64,000 nucleotides of DNA from Tessaracoccus rhinocerotis (GTDB lineage: Bacteria > Actinomycetota > Actinomycetes > Propionibacteriales > Propionibacteriaceae), in contig NZ_VKKG01000001.1 in NCBI RefSeq assembly GCF_007197885.1, positions 580,334 through 644,333 on the forward strand, in the 5' to 3' direction. Under the pieces are notes generated by a model. It was not told the origin of the DNA. It saw nothing but the letters and a program-made list of their open reading frames with translations, and did no database searches. The position numbers and the translations under genes were made by a program. Shown piece by piece: positions 1 to 9,850 of the stretch. Every line of letters starts with the position of its first letter. Position 1 is the stretch's first letter.

Positions 1-1295
1 ACCGTGAGCCGGGCGGCTCGGCGGCCGTCCAGCTCCGAGACGACGAACGTGAACGACATCCCGACGGCTCCCTCCTCCGGTACCGGCCCCGTGCTCTCGA
101 GCGCGACGGTGACGCGGTCCCCGACGGCCGGCAGCCGCCCGAGCCTGGACATCACGTAGCCGGCCACGGTGTCGTAGGGGCCCTCCGGGATCACGTGCCC
201 GCTGGCCTCGGCGAACTCCTCGATGGTGGTGAGGCCGTCGATGCGGTTCACCTCGTCGACGATGGTCTCCCCCACGACGTCGTACTCGTCGGTGATGTCG
301 CCGATGATCTCCTCGATCAGGTCCTCCATGGTCACGATGCCGGCGGTGCCCCCGTACTCGTCACGGACGATGGCCATGTGGGCGCCGGCGGCCCGCATGG
401 AGCTGAGTGCGCGCAGGATGCGGACGGTCTCGGGGAGGCTGAGGATGGGACGCACGATCGAGCGCAGCTCGCCCCGGCGGGCCGCGCCCTCGAGGTCCAT
501 CAGGTCCCGCACGTGCAGGAATCCGATCACCCGGTCGACCGAGCCGTCGGTCACGGGGTAGCGCGAGTGGGGGGCGCCGCGGACCTCGCGGTAGGCGCGC
601 TGCACCGGCATGTCCGCCGGCAGGAAGGTCACCTCGGTGCGCGGCACCATCACCTCGCGCAGGCTGTGCTCCCCGGCGTCGAAGACCTCGTCGACGATGC
701 TGCGCTCGACGCTGCCGAGACTGTGGGAGCCGGCCACGATGGCGCGCAGCTCCTCGTTGCTGACCTCGTCCCTGGCCTGCTTCGGGTCGCCCCCGAGGAG
801 CCGGACCAGCAGGTTGGTGGACACCCCCAGGAGCCAGATCACGGGGCGCATCACGGTCGCGATCCCCGACACCAGCGGGGCCAGCGCCAGCGCGAAGCCC
901 TCGGCGCGCTGCATCGCCAGACGCTTGGCGGTGAGCTCGCCCACGACGATGGAGAAGTAGGAGATCACCACCGTGATCACCACGAGGGAGACCGTCCCTG
1001 CGATCGGCTCCGGGAGTCCCCACTCGACCAGCACCGGCGAGAGCCGGTCCGCGAGCGTGGCGCCACCGAAGGCCGCGGAGAGGAATCCCGCCAGCGTGAC
1101 CCCGATCTGCACCGCGGACAGGAACAGGTTCGGGTTGCTGGTCAGGTTCTCGATCGCCCGGCCACGCTTGCCGCGGGTGGCGAGCTGCTTCACCTGGCTG
1201 TCGCGCAGGCTGACCAGCGCCATCTCGGCCGCGGCGAACACGCCACCGATGAGGATGAACAGCAGGATCAGTGCCGCGTCCGCCAGGACGCTCAT
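1..1295 (-). CDS. CNNM/CorC-type membrane protein (hemolysin family), C-terminus outside window
   Basis: Integral membrane protein of the DUF21-CBS (CNNM/CorC, 'hemolysin C') family, associated in other bacteria with Mg2+/Co2+ homeostasis. The start ATG at 1295 follows a GGAAGG ribosome site. The N-terminus is hydrophobic (ALILLFILIGGVFAAAEMAL) and further membrane segments fill about the first 170 residues. Two CBS-type motifs follow (around VPRTEVTFLPAD and VRDEYGGTAGIVTMEDLIEE), then the beginning of the transporter-associated CorC_HlyC domain. The frame is open to base 1, so the last part is missing. It starts 19 bp after the purU stop on the same strand and may be co-transcribed with it. 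Transport substrate unknown. Confidence 0.9.
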   Translation of the reverse strand, partial: MSVLADAALILLFILIGGVFAAAEMALVSLRDSQVKQLATRGKRGRAIENLTSNPNLFLSAVQIGVTLAGFLSAAFGGATLADRLSPVLVEWGLPEPIAGTVSLVVITVVISYFSIVVGELTAKRLAMQRAEGFALALAPLVSGIATVMRPVIWLLGVSTNLLVRLLGGDPKQARDEVSNEELRAIVAGSHSLGSVERSIVDEVFDAGEHSLREVMVPRTEVTFLPADMPVQRAYREVRGAPHSRYPVTDGSVDRVIGFLHVRDLMDLEGAARRGELRSIVRPILSLPETVRILRALSSMRAAGAHMAIVRDEYGGTAGIVTMEDLIEEIIGDITDEYDVVGETIVDEVNRIDGLTTIEEFAEASGHVIPEGPYDTVAGYVMSRLGRLPAVGDRVTVALESTGPVPEEGAVGMSFTFVVSELDGRRAARLT

Positions 1296-1314
1296 GTCCA
1301 CGCCTTCCGACGGG

Positions 1315-2154
1315 TCATCGGAAGATCACCGTTCGGTTGGCGTCGGCCAGCACCCGGTGCTCGGCGAACAGGCGCACGGCCTCCGCCAGGGTCTGGGACT
1401 CCTGGTTCTGGCCCTTGCGCACCAGCTTCGCCACCGACATGGTGTGGTCCACCCGCACGACGTTCTGCTCGATGATCGGCCCCTCGTCCAGGTCACTGGT
1501 CACGAAGTGGGCCGTCGCCCCGATCAGCTTCACGCCGCGGGTGTGGGCCTGCCGGTAGGGGTTGGCGCCCTTGAATCCCGGCAGGAACGAGTGGTGGATG
1601 TTGATCGCCCGGCCTGCGAGGAAGGCACACAGCTCCGGGCTGAGGATCTGCATGTAGCGCGCCAGCACGACGAGTTCGATGTCCTGCTCCTCGACGACGC
1701 GGCGCACCTCGGCCTCGAAGTCGGCCTTGGTCTCGGGCGTGACCGCGCGGTGGGTGAACGGGACGTCGTAGAAGCCGGCCAGGTCCGCCAGCACGTCGTG
1801 GTTTGCCATGATGCCGCGTACGTCGATGGGCAGCTCCCCGCCGCGCCAGCGGAACAGGAGGTCGTTGACGGCATGTGCGGCCTTCGACGCCAGCAGCAGC
1901 GTCCGCACGGGCTCCCGCGAACCGTGCACCTCGAACGTTGCCCCGAAGCCCGCGGTGGCCGCGGCCACGGCGTCGCGCAGTCGCTCCGCGTCGGGGGCGT
2001 CGAGCTGGATCCTGGTGAAGAACTCACCGGAGTCCGGCGAGGAGAACTGCTGCAGCTCCGTGATGTTCCCACCCGCCTCGACGATGGCGCCGGTGATGGC
2101 GTGGACGATCCCGGGGCGGTCGGGGCACTGCAGTGTCAGGACTAGGTCGAGCAT
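1315..2154 (-). CDS. purU: formyltetrahydrofolate deformylase PurU
   Basis: Hydrolyses 10-formyl-THF to formate and THF, balancing the one-carbon pool and supplying formate. The 279-residue protein has an N-terminal ACT domain (starting LVLTLQCPDRPGIVHAITGA) and a C-terminal formyltransferase-like domain with INIHHSFLPGFKG and the DEGPIIEQ segment typical of PurU. Length is normal for the family. The ATG at 2154 lies 7 nt behind a TAGAGT box, so the mRNA is probably leaderless. It shares folate substrates with folD, purN and purH a few kb away. Confidence 0.95.
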   Translation of the reverse strand: MLDLVLTLQCPDRPGIVHAITGAIVEAGGNITELQQFSSPDSGEFFTRIQLDAPDAERLRDAVAAATAGFGATFEVHGSREPVRTLLLASKAAHAVNDLLFRWRGGELPIDVRGIMANHDVLADLAGFYDVPFTHRAVTPETKADFEAEVRRVVEEQDIELVVLARYMQILSPELCAFLAGRAINIHHSFLPGFKGANPYRQAHTRGVKLIGATAHFVTSDLDEGPIIEQNVVRVDHTMSVAKLVRKGQNQESQTLAEAVRLFAEHRVLADANRTVIFR

Positions 2155-2161
2155 GCCGAGA

Positions 2162-2167
2162 ACTCTA
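2162..2167 (-). promoter_or_regulatory. -10 box of purU, leaderless start
   Basis: TAGAGT on the minus strand ends 7 nt before the purU ATG, placing the expected transcription start at or next to the A of the start codon. No clear -35 is seen. Confidence 0.6.
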
Positions 2168-2188
2168 GTGGGTGGCGCACGTGCAAAG

Positions 2189-2218
2189 AGCCCCGACGGA
2201 CGCGTGTCCGTCGGGGCT
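2189..2218 (-). terminator. terminator after mdh
   Basis: Perfect 12-bp stem (AGCCCCGACGGA with its complement) and a 6-nt loop, followed on the minus strand by CTTTGC. It lies between the mdh stop and the purU promoter. Confidence 0.75.
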
Positions 2219-2232
2219 CCTCCTGCCGGGAC

Positions 2233-3222
2233 TCAGATCAGGCCGAGCTCCGTGACGGCGTTGCGCTCCTCCACCAGCTCGGCGACGGAGGCGTCGATCC
2301 GCGCGCGACTGAAGTCGTTGATCTCCAGGCCCTGGACGATCTCGTACTTGCCGTCGGTGACGGTGCAGGGGAACGAGGAGATGATGCCCTCCGGCACTCC
2401 GTAGGAGCCGTCGGACGGGACGGACATGGAGACCCAGTCGCCCTCGGGGGTGCCGAGCACCCAGTCGCGCATGTGCTCGACGGTGGCGTTGGCTGCGGAC
2501 GCGGCCGACGAGAGGCCGCGGGCCTCGATGATCTCGGCGCCGCGCTTGGCCACCTTGGGGATGAAGGTGCCCTCGATCCAGGCCTGGTCGTCCACGACCT
2601 CTGCGGCGGACCTGTCGCCGATGCGGGCGTTGAACAGGTCCGGGTACTGGGTGGCCGAGTGGTTGCCCCAGATGGTCATGTGCGAGATGTCGGAGACGGC
2701 CACCCCGGTCTTCGCGGCGAGCTGGCTCAGTGCCCGGTTGTGGTCCAGGCGTGTCAGGGCGTTGAAGCGCTCCGCGGGGATGTCGGGGGCGTTCTTCGAG
2801 GCGATCAGCGCGTTGGTGTTGGCCGGGTTGCCCGTGATGAGCACCTTGACGTCGTCGGCGGCGACGGCGTTCAGTGCCTTGCCCTGGGCGGTGAAGATGG
2901 CGCCGTTGGCCGACAGCAGGTCGCTGCGCTCCATGCCGGCCTTGCGTGGCATGGCACCCACGAGCATGGCGAGGTTCACGCCGTCGAAGACCTTGTTCGG
3001 GTCGTCGCCGATCTCGATGCCCGCCAGGTTCGGGAACGCGCAGTCGTCGAGCTCCATGACGACGCCCTCGAGCGCCTTCAGCGCCGGGGTGATCTCGAGG
3101 AGGCGCAGTTCAATCGGGCGGTCACCGAGCAGGGAGCCGCTGGCGATGCGGAACAGCAGGCTGTAGCAGATCTGGCCGGCGGCGCCGGTCACGGCAATCT
3201 TGACGGGAGCCTCTGTGCTCAC
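2233..3222 (-). CDS. mdh: malate dehydrogenase
   Basis: NAD-dependent oxidation of malate to oxaloacetate in the TCA cycle; cytosolic. The 329-residue protein belongs to the long-type Mdh found in Actinobacteria. The Rossmann motif [17 protein letters not shown] is at the N-terminus, [11 protein letters not shown] is near the middle, and the catalytic region reads [13 protein letters not shown] followed by [11 protein letters not shown]. The start is GTG at 3222, preceded by GAAAGAGG. It is a single-gene unit ending in its own hairpin. Confidence 0.96.
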   Translation of the reverse strand: MSTEAPVKIAVTGAAGQICYSLLFRIASGSLLGDRPIELRLLEITPALKALEGVVMELDDCAFPNLAGIEIGDDPNKVFDGVNLAMLVGAMPRKAGMERSDLLSANGAIFTAQGKALNAVAADDVKVLITGNPANTNALIASKNAPDIPAERFNALTRLDHNRALSQLAAKTGVAVSDISHMTIWGNHSATQYPDLFNARIGDRSAAEVVDDQAWIEGTFIPKVAKRGAEIIEARGLSSAASAANATVEHMRDWVLGTPEGDWVSMSVPSDGSYGVPEGIISSFPCTVTDGKYEIVQGLEINDFSRARIDASVAELVEERNAVTELGLI

Positions 3223-3277
3223 GGGGAACCTCTTTCAGGGTTGTTCGGTTGTTGGGTTCGTTCCCGACGATACCGCC

Positions 3278-3571
3278 CTAGGGCGTGCCGGGCACCACCA
3301 GGGCCAGCGTCGCGATGGCGCCGCCGAGCAGGGCCATTCCGGCCACGTCGATCCACCGGCGGCGCACCACCAGCAGACCCGCGATCCGGTCCGGCAGCAC
3401 CAGCCGCAGGAACGCCGCCAGCCAGAGCGCGGCAGCGATCACGAAGGGGCCCCTGCGCCAGCTCCCGACCGAGATCAGCACGACGCCGACGACGGCCACC
3501 GCCACCGCCAGCAGCAGCGGCCAGAGGTTGGACGGGAGCTCCTCGGCCGGCTTGTCAGGCCTGTCCGGCAT
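3278..3571 (-). CDS. DUF3017 small membrane protein
   Basis: A 97-residue protein with about three hydrophobic segments ([54 protein letters not shown]). It matches the DUF3017 family, which in Actinobacteria is typically encoded directly after folD, as here; the two genes overlap by 17 bp. That overlap implies translational coupling. Function unknown. Confidence 0.8.
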   Translation of the reverse strand: MPDRPDKPAEELPSNLWPLLLAVAVAVVGVVLISVGSWRRGPFVIAAALWLAAFLRLVLPDRIAGLLVVRRRWIDVAGMALLGGAIATLALVVPGTP

Positions 3572-4415
3572 GCAGCGCTTCCGCCCGGTCGACCACGTTG
3601 GACAGCAGCATGGCGCGGGTCATCGGACCCACACCGCCGGGGTTCGGCGTGACCCAGGAGGCCTTGTCCCACACATCGGGGGCGAGGTCGCCCACGGTCT
3701 TGCCGTCCACGCGCGAGACGCCGACGTCGACGCAGACGGCGCCGTCGGCGATCATGTCCGCGGTGATCATGCCGGGGACGCCGGCCGCTGCCACCACGAT
3801 GTCGGCCATCCGGGTGTGCGAGGCCAGGTCCCGGGTGCCGGTGTGGCACAGCGTGACGGTCGCGTTCTCGCTGCGACGGGTGAGAATCAGTCCGAGGGGG
3901 CGCCCGACCGTGATGCCTCGGCCGACGACGACCACCTCGGCACCCTTCCAGTCCACGCCGTGGCGGCGCAGCAGTTCCACGATCCCACGGGGCGTGCACG
4001 GCAGGGTGGCGGGCTCACCCAGCACCAGCTTGCCGAGGTTGATCGGGTGCAGGCCGTCGGCGTCCTTGTCTGGATCGATCAGCGACAGTGCCCAGTTCTC
4101 GTCCAGGTGTCTCGGGATCGGCAGCTGCACGATGTAGCCGGTGCACGCCGGGTCGGTGTTCAGGGCGTCGATCGCCTGCTCCAGCTGCTGCGCGGTGGTG
4201 TCCTCGGGCAGCTCCACCTGGATCGAGTGGATGCCCACCTCCTCGCAGTCGCGGTGCTTCATCCGCACGTAGTTCTGGCTGGCCGGGTCGGAGCCCACGA
4301 GCACGGTCGCCAGCCCGGGGATGACGCCGTCCGCGCTGAGCGCGGCGACGCGTTCCTTCAGCTCGGCCTTGATGTTCGCGGCGGTGACCTTGCCGTCGAG
4401 TCGCTTCGCAGTCAT
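3555..4415 (-). CDS. folD: bifunctional methylene-THF dehydrogenase/cyclohydrolase FolD
   Basis: Interconverts 5,10-methylene-THF, methenyl-THF and 10-formyl-THF, feeding formyl groups to PurN and PurH. The 286-residue protein has the family signatures [15 protein letters not shown] with the catalytic lysine, [22 protein letters not shown], and the NADP-binding region [20 protein letters not shown]. The start ATG at 4415 is 14 bp downstream of the purH stop, so it is part of the purN-purH-folD operon. Confidence 0.97.
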   Translation of the reverse strand: MTAKRLDGKVTAANIKAELKERVAALSADGVIPGLATVLVGSDPASQNYVRMKHRDCEEVGIHSIQVELPEDTTAQQLEQAIDALNTDPACTGYIVQLPIPRHLDENWALSLIDPDKDADGLHPINLGKLVLGEPATLPCTPRGIVELLRRHGVDWKGAEVVVVGRGITVGRPLGLILTRRSENATVTLCHTGTRDLASHTRMADIVVAAAGVPGMITADMIADGAVCVDVGVSRVDGKTVGDLAPDVWDKASWVTPNPGGVGPMTRAMLLSNVVDRAEALHAGQA

Positions 4416-4429
4416 GTCCCAGGTGCCTC

Positions 4430-5986
4430 TCAGTGGAAGAAGTGGCGGGTGCCGGTGAGGTAGAGCGCCACGCCGTTGGCCTTGCAGAGCTCGATGGTCT
4501 CCTCGTCGCGGATGGAGCCGCCCGGCTGCACGATCGCCCTGACGCCGCCCTCGATCAGGATCTGCGGTCCGTCGCTGAACGGGAAGAACGCGTCCGAGGC
4601 GGCCACGGAACCGGCGGCCCGATCCCCGGCGCGCTCGACCGCGAGCCGGCAGGAGTCGACGCGGTTGACCTGGCCCATGCCGACGCCGACGGACGCCCCG
4701 CCGGAGGCGAGGAGGATGGCGTTGGACTTCACGGAACGGCAGGCGCGCCAGGCGAACTCGAGGTCGGCGAGGGTGGCCTCGTCGACGGCGTCACCGGCGG
4801 CGAGGGTCCAGTTGGCGGGGGCGTCGCCCTCGGCGTCGATGCGGTCCGGCTGCTGCAGCAGTGCGCCACCGCTGATCGGCTGCAGGGTGCGCTCGCGGTG
4901 GACGTAGGCCGGCGCCTTGAGGAGCCGGATGTTCTTCTTGCGGGAGAGGATCTCGAGGGCACCCTCCTCGAAGTCGGGCGCGATCACCACCTCGGTGAAG
5001 ATGTCCTTCACGGTCTCGGCCATGGCCACCGTGACCGGGCGGTTGGTGGCGATGACGCCGCCGAAGGCGGAGACCGGGTCGCACTCGTGGGCCTTGCGGT
5101 GGGCATCGGCGACGTCCGCGCCCACGGCGATGCCGCAGGGGTTGGCGTGCTTGACGATGGCCACGCAGGGCTCGTCGAAGTCGTGGGCGGCGCGGTAGGC
5201 GGCGTCACCGTCGGTGTAGTTGTTGTAGCTCATCGGCTTGCCGTGCAGCAGTTCGGCCTGCGTGATGCCCGCGGGCCCGGAGTCGTAGGAGTAGAGCGCG
5301 GCAGCCTGGTGGGAGTTCTCCCCGTAGCGCAGCGAGGAGACCTTGTCCCACGTGCCACCCACCCACGCGGGGAAGCCGTCGTCGGCCTGCTCGACGACGT
5401 TTCGCGCCATCCAGTTGGCGACGGCGACGTCGTAGGCGGCGGTGTGGCGGAAAGCCGCAGCCGCGAGCTCCTTGCGGGCGGCGAGGGTGAATCCGCCCTC
5501 GGCCAGGGCCGAGCGCACACCGTCGTACTGCGCCGGGGAGGTGACCACGGCCACCGACGGGTGGTTCTTGGCGGCAGCGCGCACCATGGTGGGCCCGCCG
5601 ATGTCGATCTGCTCGACGCACTCGTCCTCGCTCGCTCCCGAGGCGACGGTGGCGGCGAACGGGTAGAGGTTGACCACGACGACGTCGAACGGGGCCACGT
5701 CGAGTTCCTCGAGCTGGCGGACGTGGTCGTCGAGGCGTCGGTCCGCGAGGATGCCGGCGTGCACCTTCGGGTGCAGGGTCTTGACGCGGCCGTCCAGGCA
5801 CTCGGGGAAGCCCGTGAGCTCCTCGACTCGGGTGACCGGGATACCGGCGGCGGCGACCCTGGAGGCGGTGGAGCCGGTGGAGACGATTTCGACCCCCGCC
5901 TGGTGCAGTGCGCCGGCGAGCTCCTCGAGGCCGGTCTTGTCGTAGACGGACACGAGTGCCCTGCGCAGCGGGATCAGGTTGGTCAT
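4430..5986 (-). CDS. purH: bifunctional AICAR transformylase/IMP cyclohydrolase PurH
   Basis: Catalyses the last two steps of IMP synthesis. Residues about 1-140 form the MGS-like IMP cyclohydrolase domain ([40 protein letters not shown]). The rest is the AICAR transformylase with the catalytic [11 protein letters not shown]. The chosen start is ATG at 5986 because GGAAAGAGA sits 7 nt upstream; an in-frame ATG at 6001 adds only five residues and would use up that ribosome site. This gives 518 residues, the usual size. It follows purN with a gap of only 15 bp. Confidence 0.97.
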   Translation of the reverse strand: MTNLIPLRRALVSVYDKTGLEELAGALHQAGVEIVSTGSTASRVAAAGIPVTRVEELTGFPECLDGRVKTLHPKVHAGILADRRLDDHVRQLEELDVAPFDVVVVNLYPFAATVASGASEDECVEQIDIGGPTMVRAAAKNHPSVAVVTSPAQYDGVRSALAEGGFTLAARKELAAAAFRHTAAYDVAVANWMARNVVEQADDGFPAWVGGTWDKVSSLRYGENSHQAAALYSYDSGPAGITQAELLHGKPMSYNNYTDGDAAYRAAHDFDEPCVAIVKHANPCGIAVGADVADAHRKAHECDPVSAFGGVIATNRPVTVAMAETVKDIFTEVVIAPDFEEGALEILSRKKNIRLLKAPAYVHRERTLQPISGGALLQQPDRIDAEGDAPANWTLAAGDAVDEATLADLEFAWRACRSVKSNAILLASGGASVGVGMGQVNRVDSCRLAVERAGDRAAGSVAASDAFFPFSDGPQILIEGGVRAIVQPGGSIRDEETIELCKANGVALYLTGTRHFFH

Positions 5987-6001
5987 CGAATCTCTTTCCA
6001 T

Positions 6002-6583
6002 TCAGTTGCTTGCCCCGGTGCCGGAGGGCCAGTCCCGCACCGCCTGCACGAAGAGTCGGCGCTCCACCACCTTGATGCGTTCGTGGAGGCTCGCGACGTC
6101 GTCATCGGCCAGGACGTCGACGGCTTCCTGCAGCAGGATCCTACCGGTGTCCACCCCCTCGTCCACGACGAAGACGGTGGCGCCCGAGACCTTCACACCG
6201 GCCCGCAGCGCGTCGCGGGGACCGTGCATGCCGGGGAAGCTGGGCAGGAGCGCGGGGTGGGTGTTGATGGTGCGGCCGCCGAAGTCGGCCAGGAAGGCCT
6301 CCCCCACCAGCTTCATGAAGCCGGCCGAGGCCACCAGGTCCGGATTGAAGCGGGCCACGATGTCGCGCAGCTCGACGTCCCAGGCGGCCCTGTCGGAGCC
6401 CTTGGCGAAGGGGTGGGCGAAGGCGGGAATGCCAGCGCGGCGGGCTCGCTCGAGGCCCTCGCACTCCGACCTGTCGGCGACGACGGCCACCACCTGCGCG
6501 TCCACCTCGCCGGCCCCGATGGCGTCGAGCAATGCCTGGAACAGGGTTCCCGACCCGGACAACAGCACGACGACTCTCTTCAC
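6002..6583 (-). CDS. purN: phosphoribosylglycinamide formyltransferase PurN
   Basis: Transfers a formyl group from 10-formyl-THF to GAR in purine synthesis. The 193-residue protein has the catalytic triad regions NTHPALLPSFPG and VDEGVDTGRILLQ. The phosphate-binding loop reads SGSGTLFQ rather than the usual SGSGSNLQ. The GTG at 6583 lies 7 nt behind a TAGGAT box whose TAG is the stop codon of the upstream gene. It heads purN-purH-folD-DUF3017. Confidence 0.95.
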   Translation of the reverse strand: MKRVVVLLSGSGTLFQALLDAIGAGEVDAQVVAVVADRSECEGLERARRAGIPAFAHPFAKGSDRAAWDVELRDIVARFNPDLVASAGFMKLVGEAFLADFGGRTINTHPALLPSFPGMHGPRDALRAGVKVSGATVFVVDEGVDTGRILLQEAVDVLADDDVASLHERIKVVERRLFVQAVRDWPSGTGASN

Positions 6584-6590
6584 GGCGGCA

Positions 6591-6596
6591 ATCCTA
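6591..6596 (-). promoter_or_regulatory. -10 box of purN, overlapping the upstream stop codon
   Basis: TAGGAT on the minus strand, 7 nt before the purN GTG. Its first three bases are the TAG stop of the DUF6350 gene. Confidence 0.55.
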
Positions 6597-7838
6597 CGCA
6601 GGAGTGGCCGCGGGGCGCCTCAGCAGTCCCAGCACCAGCCCGGCCAGCAGCCCCGACAGGCCGAGCACGCTGGGCGCGACGACGAGTACGTCGAGCAGTT
6701 CGGGTCCCAGGTGGGACAGGCGCGACTCACCCAGTCCGCCGGAGGAGACCGAGCACAGCAGCACCACCAGCAACCCGGCGGCCACGCCGGACAGGCCGCC
6801 GACGGCGGCGGTCTCGTCGAAGCGGGCACGGGGGCGTCGCGCCACCACCAGGGCAGCGGCGAGGACGCCCGCGGCCACGCCGACCAGCAGCCAGGCGAAG
6901 GTGGTCTCGGGCGCCAGCCCCGGCTCCGGGATGCCGCCGAGCACCGGGATCGCGGGCAGGAAGCCGACGTCGGTGACGTTCAGGTTGAGCAGTGAGCCGT
7001 CGCCGAGGGTGATGCCGCCCCCGAGCGCCCACGCCGTCCCCCACAGGGCCAGGTTCGGGAGGTAGAGCAGCTGCACGATCACCAGCAGGATGGTGCCGGC
7101 CAGGTCGGGCTGCAGCGCGTCGTGGATGGCCGCCACCCGGTCCTGGTGCAGGAACAGGGTGCTGCCGATCACCGCGGCGCCGCCGGCGAGGCACAGCAGC
7201 AGCGCGGAGCCCATCGCGACGGGCACGGCACGCAGCCACGCGGGCCAGGTCCTGCGGGGGTCGTGCTCGATGGCGCGGCTGGCTCCCCAGAAGCCCGCCA
7301 GCGCGCCCACCACCAAGCCGCCGAGACCGGCGCGCCAGGCGTGGGCGCCGCCGTCGACGGCCATCCCGACGAGCAGCAGCGTGCCAGCCTGGACGAGTGC
7401 GAAGGCCCCGGTGACCCTGAGCACCAGGGACTGGCCGTCAACCCACAGCGCCCCGGTGTCGTCGGGTGTGGCCTGGCGCCGCGCGAGCTGGCGCGCCGCC
7501 ATGGCGGCCACCGGCTGGCCGAGCAGCACGAGCACGAGCGTCAGGGTGAGCGGCGTGAGGGTGACGAGTTGGCCCCCGATCACCACCGGGGCGCCGAAGG
7601 CGAGCAGCAGCACCTGGGTGGCCAGCTCGAGTGCGGAGGTGAGGTCGGCCTCGGGAGAGTTCACCCAGCCCAGCAGCGATGCCCCCGCCATCAGCAACCA
7701 GCCCGCGGCCACGACCGCGACCGCTCCGACGACGGCCACCAGCCACCAGGGCCAGCTCGGCTCCCGAGCCGGCACGTCGCCCGTGGGCTCATCCACGTCG
7801 ACCGCAATGGTGCGATGCCGTGAGGTGCGTTCTGCCAC
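6594..7838 (-). CDS. DUF6350 / PerM-like polytopic membrane protein
   Basis: About 414 residues with a cytoplasmic N-terminus and roughly nine or more hydrophobic segments. The position directly upstream of purN and purH matches mycobacterial perM (Rv0955), a membrane protein tied to cell division and persistence, and the wider actinobacterial DUF6350 family. The preferred start is GTG at 7838 (MAERTSRHR) because GGAG lies about 10 nt upstream; an in-frame TTG at 7859 would add seven residues. Family assignment rests on topology and gene order; function here is inferred. Confidence 0.75.
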   Translation of the reverse strand: MAERTSRHRTIAVDVDEPTGDVPAREPSWPWWLVAVVGAVAVVAAGWLLMAGASLLGWVNSPEADLTSALELATQVLLLAFGAPVVIGGQLVTLTPLTLTLVLVLLGQPVAAMAARQLARRQATPDDTGALWVDGQSLVLRVTGAFALVQAGTLLLVGMAVDGGAHAWRAGLGGLVVGALAGFWGASRAIEHDPRRTWPAWLRAVPVAMGSALLLCLAGGAAVIGSTLFLHQDRVAAIHDALQPDLAGTILLVIVQLLYLPNLALWGTAWALGGGITLGDGSLLNLNVTDVGFLPAIPVLGGIPEPGLAPETTFAWLLVGVAAGVLAAALVVARRPRARFDETAAVGGLSGVAAGLLVVLLCSVSSGGLGESRLSHLGPELLDVLVVAPSVLGLSGLLAGLVLGLLRRPAATPA

Positions 7839-7934
7839 GAGCCCATCTCCCAATCCCAATCAGACCTGCCCCCGGGTCACCGGGTACGCTGTTGCAACGA
7901 ATGTAGGTCCCAGGCAACGAGTTGGAGGTGCAAC

Positions 7935-9776
7935 GTGTCCGAGAGCGGGAGCAATCGCCCGAGGCGGGCCGCCGCCTCCGAACCGCAGGACCTCCGGGAA
8001 CCGAACGCGGCCGACGATACACCGGCCCCGGGCGTCAGCCCGGCCCGACGCGGCGCGCCCGCGGAAGTCGGCTCCCCCGCCACGCCGGACGAGCCGCCCC
8101 TCGACGGTCACGAGGCGGTCGACGCGGAGGACTCGCCCCCCATCTTCCGCTCCTCCCCCGTGAACCCGTTCGCGCGTCCCGGCAGCGCCAGCGCCGGGGT
8201 GCCCGTCTCCGAGCCGGTGCTGCCGCCGCGCGACTTCGAGGACCTGGACGCACCCACCGAGGGGCGCCGCATCAGCGGGCTCACGCCCGCCGCCTTCGGT
8301 GATCCTGCGCCGGCGCCGCGACGCTCCGCCGTCAGCTCCATCACGCCGCCCGAGGACGAGATGATCCCGGCACCCGCCGCACTCACCGGGGGCGGGGACG
8401 GGCCGGACGGAACCCACACCCCGGGCGGCCCCGGCGGGTCGGGCGGCACCGGCGGCAACGGCGGCTCCGGCAGCTGGTTCGAGCACCACCGTCGCACGAT
8501 CCTGATCTGGGTCGTGGGTGCCATCGTGGCGGCACTGGTGATCGTGCTCGGGGCCTACCTGATCACGCGCACCACCACCGGGACCGAGTCCCCCACGCCG
8601 ACCGTCCCCACGCAGTCGCCGTCGCCGTCCGAGTCGAGCTCCCCGGTGCCGGACGCCTCAGTGGAGAACCTGATGACGGTCGCCGACGCGGAGCTCGTGG
8701 TCGCCGACGCCTCGTGGGTGGAGATCGACACCGCCGAGGACAGGGCCGAGGCCGTGGCCAACGCTGCCTGCCTCAGCAGCGAGCGCGACGACGTCAACCC
8801 GACCCAGACCTTCCAGCGCACCCTGGGCACCTCCGACGACGACATGCTGGCCGCGATGCACCAGGTGGACGTCTACGCCAACGTCGAGGCCGCCACCCAG
8901 GTCCAGGCGCAGCGGGTGGCCAGCCTGGCCGCCTGCGATGAGGTGCCCGCGCGCATCATCGGCTCCCTGGCCGTGCACGGCCTGGCAGACGAGGCCCAGC
9001 AGCTCACGATCGCCTACGAGAACGACCCCACCCAGTTCCACACCGTGCTGCTGCTGCGCAACGGACGCGCGCTGACGATCGTCGACGTGACCCGAGACGG
9101 AAGCCCGGTTCCAGCCCAACAGGTGAGCGCCGGAGTGGAACGGTCGATCGCGGAAATGTGTGAGCGCACCGATGGCGCCTGCCCGAGCACTGCCTCCTTC
9201 GGGGAGACCGTCCCGCCGCCTTCGCCGCCGGAGGGCTGGTTGATCACCGCGGACCTGCCGCGCATCACGCCCGGCACCGGTGCGTGGACCGCCAGCGAGC
9301 CCGGCGAGCTGACCAGCCAGGGCATGAACTGCGAGAACCTCCCGCTGGCCACCGAGCCCGGACCGACGGCCCGCCTGCAGCGGACCTACCTCCTCACGCA
9401 GGACGCAGCGGCACCCGCCGGCTTCGGCATGGACGAGATGGTCTTCGAGTTCGAGACCCCTGAGGCCGCCGGGGCGTTCGTCACTAAGCTCGGCAACAAC
9501 ATCGCCACCTGCAAGGACCGCGTCCTGACCGCGACGGTCACGGAGCTGCCGGGGATCTCCGGCGTGGGGGCCGACAACGCCGCGCTCTCGGCCAGGTCCT
9601 TCCTGGTCCAGCAGGCCACCTCCGACGACACCTCCGTGCTCTACCAGCTCTCCGTGGTGGTCACCGGCCAGAAGGTCGCCTACCTGCTGACCACCGTCAC
9701 CGAGGACTTCAGGTTCAGCGACGAACAGTTCGCCGGAGTCGTCCGCCGGGTCGGCGAACGCCTCACCCAGGGCTGA
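7935..9776 (+). CDS. membrane-anchored protein with two tandem extracytoplasmic sensor-like domains
   Basis: A 613-residue protein. Residues 1-185 are disordered, rich in Pro, Ala, Arg and Gly. One membrane helix (ILIWVVGAIVAALVIVLGAY, about 187-209) is followed by a Ser/Thr/Pro linker. Two related outer domains then follow (about 235-415 and 430-610), each with paired cysteines, a conserved FQR/LQR motif and a ...AAGAFV / ...AATQVQ helix. This resembles the PknH-type sensor domain seen in mycobacterial lipoproteins and kinases, but no kinase domain is present. GTG start at 7935 behind GGAGG. It diverges from the DUF6350 gene. Role unknown; ligand binding at the cell surface is a guess. Confidence 0.7.
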   Translation: MSESGSNRPRRAAASEPQDLREPNAADDTPAPGVSPARRGAPAEVGSPATPDEPPLDGHEAVDAEDSPPIFRSSPVNPFARPGSASAGVPVSEPVLPPRDFEDLDAPTEGRRISGLTPAAFGDPAPAPRRSAVSSITPPEDEMIPAPAALTGGGDGPDGTHTPGGPGGSGGTGGNGGSGSWFEHHRRTILIWVVGAIVAALVIVLGAYLITRTTTGTESPTPTVPTQSPSPSESSSPVPDASVENLMTVADAELVVADASWVEIDTAEDRAEAVANAACLSSERDDVNPTQTFQRTLGTSDDDMLAAMHQVDVYANVEAATQVQAQRVASLAACDEVPARIIGSLAVHGLADEAQQLTIAYENDPTQFHTVLLLRNGRALTIVDVTRDGSPVPAQQVSAGVERSIAEMCERTDGACPSTASFGETVPPPSPPEGWLITADLPRITPGTGAWTASEPGELTSQGMNCENLPLATEPGPTARLQRTYLLTQDAAAPAGFGMDEMVFEFETPEAAGAFVTKLGNNIATCKDRVLTATVTELPGISGVGADNAALSARSFLVQQATSDDTSVLYQLSVVVTGQKVAYLLTTVTEDFRFSDEQFAGVVRRVGERLTQG

Positions 9777-9794
9777 CGGGCACAGGAACGGAAA

Positions 9795-9834
9795 ACCGCT
9801 GGGCGGCCGGTCCGGGGACCGACCGCCCAGCGGT
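9795..9834. terminator. bidirectional terminator between the sensor-like gene and sucD
   Basis: A 12-bp perfect stem (ACCGCTGGGCGG with its complement) plus an inner GGTC/GACC pairing, between convergent genes. Confidence 0.75.
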
Positions 9835-9850
9835 CTGGTTCAGCGCTCGT

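Noticed and set aside
4433-6976. Plus-strand open frame of about 847 codons opposite purH and purN.
   Set aside because: Valine/glycine-rich translation typical of an antisense frame; purH and purN are clear on the other strand.
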